A stretch of DNA of 5,226 nt from Deinococcus fonticola. Its GTDB lineage: Bacteria > Deinococcota > Deinococci > Deinococcales > Deinococcaceae. The notes beneath the pieces are model-generated. The model had not been told where the DNA came from, searched no databases, and saw nothing but the letters and a program-made list of their open reading frames with translations. Shown here piece by piece: positions 1 to 5,128 of this stretch; the first letter of the stretch is position 1; every line of letters begins with the position of its first letter. Where the stretch lies: positions 1-5,226 of the forward strand of contig NZ_SMMH01000072.1 of the NCBI RefSeq assembly GCF_004634215.1. Reading direction: 5' to 3'. Made by a program: the position numbers and the translations under genes.

Positions 1-201
1 AGAAAGTGCCCAAGTCGGCCCCACCTACAATTCGGTCTCTTGAACCTACGCTAAGGACGGGCTTGTTGACCTGGACGGCTTGACTGAGACCCATTGTGAG
101 GCTCCCAGTCCAAGACACAACGCTAAGCGAAATTTGCCGTGTTGGACGATAAATTCTTGGCGGGGAAATTAGCCTCATGAAAGCCGAGACGAAACCACCC
201 A

Positions 202-235
202 CTGTCCCAAATAAGCTCTACTTCAAATGGGACAG
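202..235. repeat. inverted repeat CTGTCCCA / TGGGACAG
   Basis: Perfect 8-bp arms (202-209 and 228-235) are separated by 18 bp. The 34-bp span with TGTC and GACA at its outer ends resembles a serine-resolvase subsite or an insertion-sequence end. No adjacent gene explains it. Confidence 0.6.
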
Positions 236-288
236 GTTTTAAGGCCGATGAAATCAGCGTTTTTCGGCACTCAATTTCAGAGGGTTCA

Positions 289-334
289 ATTGGGACACTT
301 AGGGAGGGGGCTTGGCGTACAAAAATGTCCCAAT
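289..334. repeat. inverted repeat ATTGGGACA / TGTCCCAAT
   Basis: Perfect 9-bp arms (289-297 and 326-334) are separated by 28 bp. The core heptamer is the same as in the repeat at 202-235, but the arms face the other way. Read on the minus strand, the copies ending at 234 and 297 both continue as TGTCCCA, then A or T, then TTGAA. The shared extension suggests multiple copies of one binding site rather than chance. Confidence 0.55.
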
Positions 335-542
335 CGTGTAGTCACCCCCCTTTCTGTTTCGCAACCATTGATGAAGGTTATGTAAATGCAACATAGCTGT
401 CAAGCGAGAATTTGGGAGCCGCAAGACGCCCACAACGCTCCCCAGGTACAGCGAACACCCCTGCCACCTCCCCTAGCCGTACGACTCTGTCGGGGGGATT
501 CACCACCCTTGTAGCTGGCAGTCAGCCAACTTTAAATGCATC

Positions 543-578
543 TTTACATACCGTCTAGACGGTATGTATATTTGTGGA
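543..578 (+). promoter_or_regulatory. promoter of the tetR-MFS operon, probably leaderless
   Basis: A -35-like TTTACA (543-548, 5 of 6 to TTGACA) is followed by an 18-bp spacer and a -10 TATATT (567-572). Six bases then lead to the ATG at 579, so transcription would be expected to start at or within a base or two of the start codon. No Shine-Dalgarno sequence at a useful distance is present. The spacer is almost entirely filled by the palindromic operator. The call rests on motif match and spacing only. Confidence 0.65.
545..568. promoter_or_regulatory. TetR-family operator, perfect 24-bp palindrome
   Basis: The left half is TACATACCGTCT and the right half, AGACGGTATGTA, is its exact reverse complement. 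Symmetry breaks at the next base on each side. The palindrome overlaps the last four bases of the -35 and the first two bases of the -10, and ends 10 bp before the repressor start. A bound repressor would block RNA polymerase, which fits autorepression of the operon. The outer heptamers TACATAC/GTATGTA match, as I recall it, those of the 24-bp E. coli AcrR box. Confidence 0.85.
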
Positions 579-1133
579 ATGGCCAGAACGAAGCACCCCG
601 AACTGACTCGCGCCGCGCTTGTTGACGCTGCCCGACGTGTTCTCCGCACCCATGGCGCCACCTTGTCTCTGGAGGCTGTTGCTCAGGAGGCCGGCGTCAG
701 CAAGGGGGGCCTCCTGCACCACTACCCTTCCAAGGAACGGCTATTGCAGGCCCTGGCGCATGCCCTGATTGAACAGTTCCATAGTCTGCTCCAGGCCGCC
801 CACGCCAAAGAACTTGCTCTCCACGGCGATGCTCCGGGTGCCTGGCTCAGGGCCTATATCGAGCTCAGCTTCGTCGTGGATGAAGAGGTCGATGCGCTCA
901 CCGTTGCGCTGGCGCCACTGTCCGTGCTCCCTGAACTGCTCCGCGGCTTGCAGGAGGCACAACGCTTCCTCATTACCGATGCCGAGGCAGACGGCTTGCC
1001 CGCCGGACGCGCCCATGCCATCCGTCTGGCCTGTGACGGCCTGTGGGCGGGCCGGAGCTCAGGCTTGCCAGACCTGGATGACCTCCAACGCGCTGCCCTG
1101 AAGGAGGAACTGTTGTCATGGACCCGACGCTGA
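579..1133 (+). CDS. TetR/AcrR-family transcriptional repressor
   Basis: A 184-residue cytoplasmic one-component regulator of normal family length. The N-terminal TetR DNA-binding domain covers about residues 8-60, with the helix-turn-helix at about 29-52 (SLEAVAQEAGVSKGGLLHHY, the family signature ending in a Tyr after paired His). The rest is the helical ligand-binding and dimerisation domain. Its end (DGLWAGRSSGLPDLDDLQRA) resembles the C-terminal domain of repressors often paired with MFS pumps. I chose the ATG at 579 over the in-frame ATG at 564, because 564 lies inside the operator and upstream of the expected transcription start. The 3' end overlaps the exporter gene by 16 bp, and that gene's Shine-Dalgarno lies inside this one, so the two are co-transcribed and probably translationally coupled. 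Expected role: repress its own operon until a ligand, probably a pump substrate, binds. The ligand cannot be told from sequence. Confidence 0.9.
   Translation: MARTKHPELTRAALVDAARRVLRTHGATLSLEAVAQEAGVSKGGLLHHYPSKERLLQALAHALIEQFHSLLQAAHAKELALHGDAPGAWLRAYIELSFVVDEEVDALTVALAPLSVLPELLRGLQEAQRFLITDAEADGLPAGRAHAIRLACDGLWAGRSSGLPDLDDLQRAALKEELLSWTRR
1101..1107 (+). promoter_or_regulatory. ribosome binding site of the MFS gene
   Basis: AAGGAGG lies 10 nt before the ATG at 1118, inside the last codons of the TetR gene. This fixes the exporter start. It contrasts with the regulator, which has no such site. Confidence 0.8.
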
Positions 1134-2413
1134 ACCCCACCGCGCCCGCCCTGACGCCTCACCACCCGGATCCTGGATCAGGCTGGGAACGCCGCTTCTG
1201 GGCCATCTTCAGCGGTCAGGCGCTGTCGCTCATCGGCTCAGCCCTCACGCAATTTGTGCTGATCTGGTGGATCACCGACACGACGGGCAGCGCGTCTGCC
1301 CTGGCCACCGCGGGCATGGCGGCGCTGCTGCCACAAGCCCTGCTCGGCCCCCTGGGTGGCACCCTCGCTGACCGATACAGCCGCCGCTTCCTGATGATTG
1401 CCGCAGATGCGATCAGCGCACTGTGCATGCTCGTCCTCATCACCCTGTTCCTCACCGAACGGGTGGAGCTGTGGCATGTGTACGTCATGATGTTCATCCG
1501 CAGTGCGATGCAGGCGTTCCAGAGTCCAGCAGCTGCCGCGAGCACCGCGATGCTGGTTCCCGCTTCCTTTCTGCCCCGAGCTGCCGGGCTCAATCAGACC
1601 CTGATGGGGATCATGACCATTGCTGCTGCGCCGCTGGGCGCCCTGGCCATTGGGGTTATGCCTCTGGGCCTTGCCCTGAGCATCGATGTGGTCACGGCCC
1701 TGCTCGGCATCATTCCCTTGCTGCTGTTCCGCATCCCTCAGATCAAAAGGTCGGCGGCGCAGCAGACCAGCATGTGGACGGAATTCCGAGAAGGCGTTCA
1801 CCTGGTCTGGAGGCAGCCGGGGCTGCGCCGCCTTTACGGGCTGCTTGGGGCCATCGTGCTGGCCATCATGCCCGCATTCACCATGGTGCCCCTGCTGGTG
1901 AAGAACCACTTCGGAAGAGGGGTGGGCGACGTCGCTCTCATGGAGGGGCTCACTGGAGCAGGAATGATCGTGGGCGGATTGCTTATCGCCGCCATCGCGC
2001 CGAAGCGGCAGATGCTGTGGATTTTAATGGGCTTCGCCGCATCCTGCCTGACGCTGGCCCTGACGGCGTTAGCACCAAGCGAGATGTTCTGGCTGGCGGT
2101 GGTCTGGTGGGCGGTGAGTGGCCTCACCTTCATCATCGGCAATGCTCCAATGACGGCCCTGCTCCAGACCACCATTCCAAATCAGCTGCAAGGTCGGGCA
2201 CTGTCGTTGCTGAGTACCATCATGGGCCTGGCTGGACCTGTGGGCCTGGCGATCGCCGGCCCCCTGGGCGAACTAATGGGCGTTCGGTGGCTGTTCGTGG
2301 CGATGGGTGTCCTGGGTACCGCAGTGAGCATGGCAGGATTCCTCTCCCCTGCCTTGCTCCGGTTGCAAGACACGACTGGAGTGGATGGTCAGATGGCGCA
2401 GTCTGAAAGGTGA
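1118..2413 (+). CDS. MFS drug/metabolite exporter, DHA3 (MefA-like) type
   Basis: A 431-residue inner-membrane proton antiporter with a length and hydrophobic pattern fitting 12 transmembrane helices in two six-helix halves. A soluble N-tail (1-25) is followed by TM1-TM2. The loop 2-3 motif A is at residues 77-90 (GPLGGTLADRYSRR, with D85 and R86). A charged R118 lies in TM4, followed by QSPAAAAS (125-132). The basic central loop at about 205-235 precedes TM7. The second-half signature is IPNQLQGRALS (353-363). This pattern fits the DHA3/MFS_3 group (macrolide exporter MefA, enterobactin exporter EntS). It is second in the operon with the TetR repressor, overlapping it by 16 bp. Inference: it exports a toxic small molecule that also releases the repressor. 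Substrate identity, including any antibiotic, cannot be read from the sequence. No frameshift or truncation is seen. Confidence 0.9.
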   Translation: MDPTLNPTAPALTPHHPDPGSGWERRFWAIFSGQALSLIGSALTQFVLIWWITDTTGSASALATAGMAALLPQALLGPLGGTLADRYSRRFLMIAADAISALCMLVLITLFLTERVELWHVYVMMFIRSAMQAFQSPAAAASTAMLVPASFLPRAAGLNQTLMGIMTIAAAPLGALAIGVMPLGLALSIDVVTALLGIIPLLLFRIPQIKRSAAQQTSMWTEFREGVHLVWRQPGLRRLYGLLGAIVLAIMPAFTMVPLLVKNHFGRGVGDVALMEGLTGAGMIVGGLLIAAIAPKRQMLWILMGFAASCLTLALTALAPSEMFWLAVVWWAVSGLTFIIGNAPMTALLQTTIPNQLQGRALSLLSTIMGLAGPVGLAIAGPLGELMGVRWLFVAMGVLGTAVSMAGFLSPALLRLQDTTGVDGQMAQSER

Positions 2414-2661
2414 CAGGGCGATTTGAAGACCTCTCCGCACTGCAAGAGGGTTTACCCCACCGCCACACTCGTGGTCTGCGAAGAGCACGGCCTTTCCCTG
2501 TCCAGTTGACATCCAAGTCGCCTCAAATTGACACCTGCCAGGCCGGTTCTACACATCAACCTGACACGGCAGGGCGCTTGCTGAGAATTTCTGTCCCTCC
2601 TCTTGCGTGACCACTGCGCCGTCATCAGGTTGATATACGCCCGGGCGACCAAGAGATCGTT
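2414..2661. other. intergenic mosaic with possible IS debris
   Basis: No intact gene and no clear terminator for the exporter operon are visible. On the minus strand, TGTCAA/G motifs recur (2511-2499, 2533-2525, 2566-2554), two of them as TGTCAA, each continuing with T- and G-rich sequence. This resembles the repeated binding sites at ends of some insertion sequences. A 9-bp inverted repeat ATCAACCTG / CAGGTTGAT sits at 2555-2563 and 2626-2634. Minus-strand frame from 2661 to about 2570 has codons with mostly G/C third bases, as if it were the tail of a broken gene. Similarity to a named family was not recognised. Confidence 0.4.
2570..2661 (-). pseudogene. possible gene-tail relic cut by the IS
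   Basis: Reading away from the IS left end, one minus-strand frame encodes NDLLVARAYINLMTAQWSRK and continues with basic and polar residues. Third codon positions are mostly G or C, as in the real genes here. No start exists because the insertion sequence interrupts it. The frame stays open to 2452, so its true end is unclear. The downstream TGTCAA repeats make a transposase C-terminus plausible, but I do not recognise the family, and this may be chance. Confidence 0.25.
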
Positions 2662-2685
2662 GACTGACATCTTGCAGTTTCCAAA
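2662..2685 (+). repeat. IS left terminal inverted repeat
   Basis: It begins GACTGACATCTTGCAG and ends TTTCCAAA. All 24 bases match the reverse complement of 3842-3865, and symmetry is lost at the next base on either side. Confidence 0.93.
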
Positions 2686-2755
2686 AGAGACGTCCAGCAG
2701 GGCTTCTTCCCTCAAGCTGAGGGTGTGAAAAAGAAAAACCTGACTGGACGTCTCT
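2686..2755 (+). promoter_or_regulatory. folded leader over the transposase start
   Basis: Perfect 12-bp arms AGAGACGTCCAG (2686-2697) and CTGGACGTCTCT (2744-2755) directly follow the left terminal repeat and bracket the GTG start at 2725. Nested in the loop is a second hairpin, CCCTCA-AGC-TGAGGG (2709-2723), which buries the only purine-rich GAGGG next to that GTG. Readthrough RNA from outside the element should fold here and translate poorly, a protection known for IS10 and IS50. The function here is inferred. Confidence 0.55.
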
Positions 2756-3840
2756 ATTCTGGCATGCTGACCGCATGCCAAAGGAAGCAGCATCAGGACA
2801 CCTTGGAGGTCATCTGTTGCTGCTTTCTCATGGCCCTGGGCATACCTGGCTTCCAGGCCGCTCAGGTCAAATCGCCTTCAGCCATCAGTCATTTTCTGAA
2901 TGACTATGACTGGTCAACTCGGACCCTGATTCGTGTCATGCGTTCTCATGCTCTCGAAGCTTTTCGAGATTACCTCCGTGGACGCCGGGGGCGTCCACCC
3001 ATGGTCGAGGTCATCGTCGATACCACCTCCATCGCCAAGGAAGGCCAATTTGCTGATCTGAACGGTTGGATTCACACCCTCAACCGAGTCCGGGGTCTGC
3101 ACGTCGTCATGCTTTACATCTGCTGCGGAGACCTGCGTCTTCCCTGGAGCTTCAGAATCTGGCGCGGGAAAGGCACGTCCTCACCGCAAGACCTCGCCCT
3201 GCAACTCGTTCGTCAGCTCCCAAAAGAGGTTTTGACCCGTTCCCGGCAGGTTCACTTCCTCGGGGACGCTGGATTCAGCAGCGTCAAGCTGCTCAAAGGC
3301 CTTGACGCCTTGGGGCTCACGTTTACGGTCGGCATGCGTGCCGACCGGCAGATGCTAGGTGGAAAGAAGATTCGCGACGTCACCAGTCAGGAACGTCACA
3401 TTGAGCTGGCTGGCCTGGAAGGAATGGAGCTGTGGTTGTACTGGGTCTGGCTTCCCAAGGCCGACCACGGGGAACCGAGGCAGCGCTTCGTCATCACGAA
3501 CCGCCGCAGAACATCGACAACTGTGCGTAAAACAGGTCGCAGGCGCTGGAAGATTGAGGCCCTGTTCAAGACCCTGAAGAGTCGTTTCGCCTTTGGGAAG
3601 TTCGGCCAGAAAACCAAGCTGGGTGTACTTCGTTATTTGTGTCTGAGTGTGGCGGCCTCCCTGCTCTGCCATTTTGAGCGCTTGGAGAGCCAGGCATCAG
3701 GCCAGGAGGAATCCTCCTGGCCTGACTGGGGAGAACTTGCGTGTCAGGTGCAGGCCAAACTCCTGGGATGGGTACGTCTCATTCAGTTGGACGTGGGGCG
3801 ACAGAGGATTCTTGACGTCTGGGAGGGGAAAACCGCTTAG
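2725..3840 (+). CDS. IS4-family DDE transposase
   Basis: A 371-residue cut-and-paste transposase with an RNase H-like catalytic domain. The three acidic residues are D99 (VEVIVDTTSIA), D181 (VHFLGDAGFSS) and E278 (RRRWKIEALFKTLKSRF). Around E278 the IS4 signature R-x3-E-x6-K is present as R274, E278 and K285, though the usual Tyr before the Arg is not in place. The N-terminal 90 residues form a helical region likely to bind the terminal repeats. A low-complexity GQEESSWPDW patch lies near residue 326. The start is uncertain: GTG 2725 gives MKKKNLTG, while ATG 2764 would give a 358-residue protein; neither has a well-spaced Shine-Dalgarno. The gene fills the insertion sequence and converges on the resolvase gene. 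No internal stop or frameshift is seen, so it is probably active. Confidence 0.9.
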   Translation: MKKKNLTGRLYSGMLTACQRKQHQDTLEVICCCFLMALGIPGFQAAQVKSPSAISHFLNDYDWSTRTLIRVMRSHALEAFRDYLRGRRGRPPMVEVIVDTTSIAKEGQFADLNGWIHTLNRVRGLHVVMLYICCGDLRLPWSFRIWRGKGTSSPQDLALQLVRQLPKEVLTRSRQVHFLGDAGFSSVKLLKGLDALGLTFTVGMRADRQMLGGKKIRDVTSQERHIELAGLEGMELWLYWVWLPKADHGEPRQRFVITNRRRTSTTVRKTGRRRWKIEALFKTLKSRFAFGKFGQKTKLGVLRYLCLSVAASLLCHFERLESQASGQEESSWPDWGELACQVQAKLLGWVRLIQLDVGRQRILDVWEGKTA

Positions 3841-3841
3841 C

Positions 3842-3865
3842 TTTGGAAACTGCAAGATGTCAGTC
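3842..3865 (-). repeat. IS right terminal inverted repeat
   Basis: It starts TTTGGAAACTGC and ends GATGTCAGTC, the exact reverse complement of the left repeat. The next bases, GAATTAAAAA, lead straight to the resolvase stop codon (3876-3878). Confidence 0.93.
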
Positions 3866-3875
3866 GAATTAAAAA

Positions 3876-4433
3876 TCATCTTTTCAGTGCCTCGTAGAGA
3901 GTGTCCCGGTTCACACCAAGTTCCTTGGCTAGGGCCGTCTTCTTTTCCCCGGCGGCCACTCTTTGCCTTACTTCGGATACCTGTTCAGGGGTCAGCGCTT
4001 GCTTCCGACCCTTGTACTTGCCTGCCTGCCTGGCTTTGGCGATACCCTCCCGTTGGTTTTCGAGGTTTTGGGCCCTTAAAAACTCGGCCACTGCGCCCAG
4101 CATGGTCAGCAGCAGGGTATTCATGGGGTTGTCCTCGCCTGTAAAGATGACGCCTTCCCGCTGAAATTCCACCCGTACCCCACGTCCTGAAAGTTCAGTG
4201 ACGATGCGCCGCAAGTCTTCCACATTCCGGGCTAGCCTGTCCATCGAATGCACGATAACGATATCCCCCTCGCGGACGTAGGCCAGCAGCTCCTGTAGTT
4301 TGGGTCGCTTGGCATCTTTGCCGCTGGCTTTGTCCTCGAAGATTCTGTCCAGTTCCACTCCGTCCAACTGCCGGGCGGTGTTCTGGTCTGTGGTGGATAC
4401 TCGGATATACCCAACGCGCTGCCCTCTAGCCAT
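3876..4433 (-). CDS. Tn3/gamma-delta-type serine resolvase
   Basis: A 185-residue small serine recombinase that resolves directly repeated res sites in plasmid dimers or transposon cointegrates. Catalytic Ser13 is in VGYIRVSTTDQN. The active-site arginines are in VHSMDRLARN (R66, R69), and MLGAVAEF (111-118) begins the long E helix. The C-terminal helix-turn-helix (about 164-184, KKTALAKELGVNRDTLYEAL) is complete. I place the start at ATG 4433, preceded by GGAGG (4442-4438), rather than the open extension to 4544, which would run through the res site. Odd feature: after AEF the helix reads LRAQNLENQREG, where the family usually has ERxxIxER, so a usually conserved Glu and Arg are Leu119 and Asn126. 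The stop lies only 10 bp from the IS, leaving no room for a native terminator. The gene diverges from the GIY-YIG gene across res. Confidence 0.92.
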   Translation of the reverse strand: MARGQRVGYIRVSTTDQNTARQLDGVELDRIFEDKASGKDAKRPKLQELLAYVREGDIVIVHSMDRLARNVEDLRRIVTELSGRGVRVEFQREGVIFTGEDNPMNTLLLTMLGAVAEFLRAQNLENQREGIAKARQAGKYKGRKQALTPEQVSEVRQRVAAGEKKTALAKELGVNRDTLYEALKR

Positions 4434-4437
4434 ACCG

Positions 4438-4442
4438 CCTCC
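4438..4442 (-). promoter_or_regulatory. ribosome binding site of the resolvase
   Basis: GGAGG on the minus strand lies 4 nt before ATG 4433. The spacing is rather short but it supports this start over the upstream extension. Confidence 0.6.
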
Positions 4443-4446
4443 AGTC

Positions 4447-4477
4447 TGTCGGAATAGGGTTTTGGCTTCCCCCGACA
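4447..4477. promoter_or_regulatory. res site III (nearest the resolvase gene)
   Basis: A 31-bp element with outer arms TGTCGG (4447-4452) and CCGACA (4472-4477). Its left arm, TGTCGGAATA, is identical to the left arm of site II. It also overlaps the upstream region of the resolvase gene, so binding here could repress that gene. Confidence 0.65.
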
Positions 4478-4479
4478 TA

Positions 4480-4514
4480 TGTCGGAATATAGCAAAATAG
4501 ACTCTATTCCGACA
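4480..4514. promoter_or_regulatory. res site II
   Basis: Perfect 10-bp arms TGTCGGAATA (4480-4489) and TATTCCGACA (4505-4514) around a 15-bp A/T-rich centre, 35 bp overall. That is close to the 34-bp accessory site II of the Tn3/gamma-delta family. Its left arm overlaps a 14-bp palindrome, CCGACATATGTCGG (4472-4485), shared with site III. Confidence 0.75.
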
Positions 4515-4545
4515 TCTAAGTACTGATTTCATCAGGCAGCCCAAC

Positions 4546-4575
4546 TGTCGGTTTGGGGTATACCCTAGACTGACA
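4546..4575. promoter_or_regulatory. res site I, probable crossover site
   Basis: A 30-bp imperfect palindrome with outer TGTC/GACA arms and a perfect core GGGTATACCC (4556-4565), whose exact centre is the dinucleotide AT (4560-4561). It lies farthest from the resolvase gene, as site I does in Tn3 res. Its centre is about 63.5 bp from that of site II, close to six helical turns. Confidence 0.7.
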
Positions 4576-4593
4576 TATATTTGTATTTGTCAG
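4570..4593. repeat. inverted repeat CTGACA / TGTCAG over the GIY-YIG promoter
   Basis: Six-bp arms (4570-4575 and 4588-4593) flank a 12-bp A/T-rich loop. The left arm is part of res site I and the right arm covers the -35 TTGTCA. It could be an extra resolvase-binding half-site or an operator. Confidence 0.5.
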
Positions 4594-4614
4594 GGTACAG
4601 TCTCTCGATAAACT
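4587..4614 (+). promoter_or_regulatory. promoter of the GIY-YIG gene, probably leaderless
   Basis: TTGTCA (4587-4592, 5 of 6 to TTGACA), a 16-bp spacer and TAAACT (4609-4614) are followed by exactly 6 nt to the ATG at 4621. No Shine-Dalgarno is present. The -10-to-ATG spacing is the same as at the TetR gene. Confidence 0.6.
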
Positions 4615-4620
4615 GAGTGA

Positions 4621-5112
4621 ATGGGGATGCAAGCGGACAGTGGATACGTTTATGCGTTACAGAACGCGAGTTTCCCCGGCATTCTGAAGATTGGCATGAC
4701 GCTCAGAAACCCGTTTGAAAGGGCTTCAGAACTTCATACTACTGGCGTGCCAACGCCTTTTTTCGTTGCCTTTTGTGTCTTTGTTCCAGATGCAGTTCGA
4801 TTGGAGAGGACACTGCATACGCATTTTGCTGCCCATCGAATCAATGCGAATCGGGAATTCTTCAAGCTAGAGCTGCCCGAACTCATGGCGGCTGTTCTGC
4901 CCTACATGGAAGGCAGTGTTGAGCATAAACTTGACATTGACGCGGTGGGTTCAGCTTCGACAACTCCGCCTGTTCTATCCATCCCAGCAAATACTCTGCT
5001 ACTCCCAGATATGAATGAAGATAGCGCTCTATTTGCTTTAAATGGCGACGATTATTTTATCAACTATGCAGAAGCGGCTAGGCAAGGTGACAACACCGCC
5101 CTGACGGCCTGA
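4621..5112 (+). CDS. stand-alone GIY-YIG-fold protein (T5orf172/MUG113 type)
   Basis: A 163-residue soluble protein. Residues 8-83 fit the T5orf172/MUG113 branch of the GIY-YIG nuclease superfamily. GYVYAL (8-13) stands for the first motif strand and LKIGMT (22-27) for the second. R34 is in [18 protein letters not shown] (41-50) follows, and E62 is in [10 protein letters not shown]66, R73 and REFFKL (78-83) are also typical. Arg34 and Glu62 match the expected catalytic pair, so nuclease activity is possible. Residues 95-163 are acidic and uncharacterised, with no recognised domain. ATG 4621 is chosen because of the leaderless promoter; ATG 4627 is possible. It diverges from the resolvase across res. 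The gene is visibly less GC-rich than the TetR-MFS pair, suggesting separate ancestry. Relatives occur in phages and mobile elements, with roles mostly unknown. A role in defence, regulation or DNA processing would be a guess. Confidence 0.82.
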   Translation: MGMQADSGYVYALQNASFPGILKIGMTLRNPFERASELHTTGVPTPFFVAFCVFVPDAVRLERTLHTHFAAHRINANREFFKLELPELMAAVLPYMEGSVEHKLDIDAVGSASTTPPVLSIPANTLLLPDMNEDSALFALNGDDYFINYAEAARQGDNTALTA

Positions 5113-5128
5113 CACAAAGTATGAGAAA

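Larger units (their letters stand above)
1..544. other. gene-free upstream region
   Basis: I see no convincing coding sequence on either strand. The best short frame is a 21-codon ATG frame at 177-242, which runs through an inverted repeat and lacks a clear ribosome binding site. The stretch contains two TGTCCCA/TGGGACA inverted repeats (described separately), two copies of the octamer ACGCTAAG (48-55 and 120-127), and pyrimidine-rich sequence around 440-520. It looks like non-coding or decayed mobile DNA upstream of the TetR promoter. Confidence 0.6.
2662..3865 (+). mobile_element. complete IS4-family insertion sequence, 1204 bp
   Basis: The element is bounded by perfect 24-bp terminal inverted repeats (2662-2685 and 3842-3865) and carries one full-length DDE transposase. 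Its length is typical of compact IS4-family elements. The transposase stop is one base before the right repeat. The flanking bases (left ...GATCGTT, right GAATTAAA...) do not form a target-site duplication. The right end lies 10 bp from the resolvase stop codon. It looks intact and potentially mobile. I cannot assign an ISfinder name. Confidence 0.9.

Noticed and set aside
18..127. Two ACGCTAAG octamers, like the inner end of Tn3-family terminal repeats
   Set aside because: The 38-bp stretches ending at 55 and 127 do not begin with GGGG and do not otherwise match each other or Tn3 ends, and no reverse partner was found in the window.
177..242. Short ATG frame of 21 codons
   Set aside because: It lacks a ribosome binding site or promoter, overlaps an inverted repeat, and shows no protein-like pattern beyond chance.
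564..578. Five-residue N-terminal extension MYICG of the TetR protein
   Set aside because: The ATG lies in the operator and upstream of the transcription start predicted from the -10 at 567-572.
1238..1909. Long minus-strand frame opposite the MFS gene
   Set aside because: A Gln/His/Gly-rich low-complexity translation typical of an antisense shadow of a membrane-protein gene.
1423..2406. Long alternative plus-strand frame inside the MFS gene
   Set aside because: A GC-rich shadow frame full of His, Arg and Gly. The main frame has clear MFS motifs and its own Shine-Dalgarno.
2412..2502. GACAGGG / CCCTGTC pairing as a terminator for the exporter operon
   Set aside because: The arms are only 7 bp and 77 bp apart with no T-run after them. 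A closer CCAC/GTGG hairpin is too weak to call.
2410..2610. GTG frame overlapping the MFS stop codon
   Set aside because: Poor start context and no domain-like sequence, and it runs across the suspected repeat motifs.
3647..4164. Plus-strand frames running across the IS right end and opposite the resolvase
   Set aside because: They are antisense shadows of the resolvase and out-of-frame reads of the transposase tail.
4434..4544. 37-residue N-terminal extension of the resolvase
   Set aside because: It would be encoded by the res subsites, family proteins start a few residues before the GYIRVS motif, and GGAGG supports ATG 4433.
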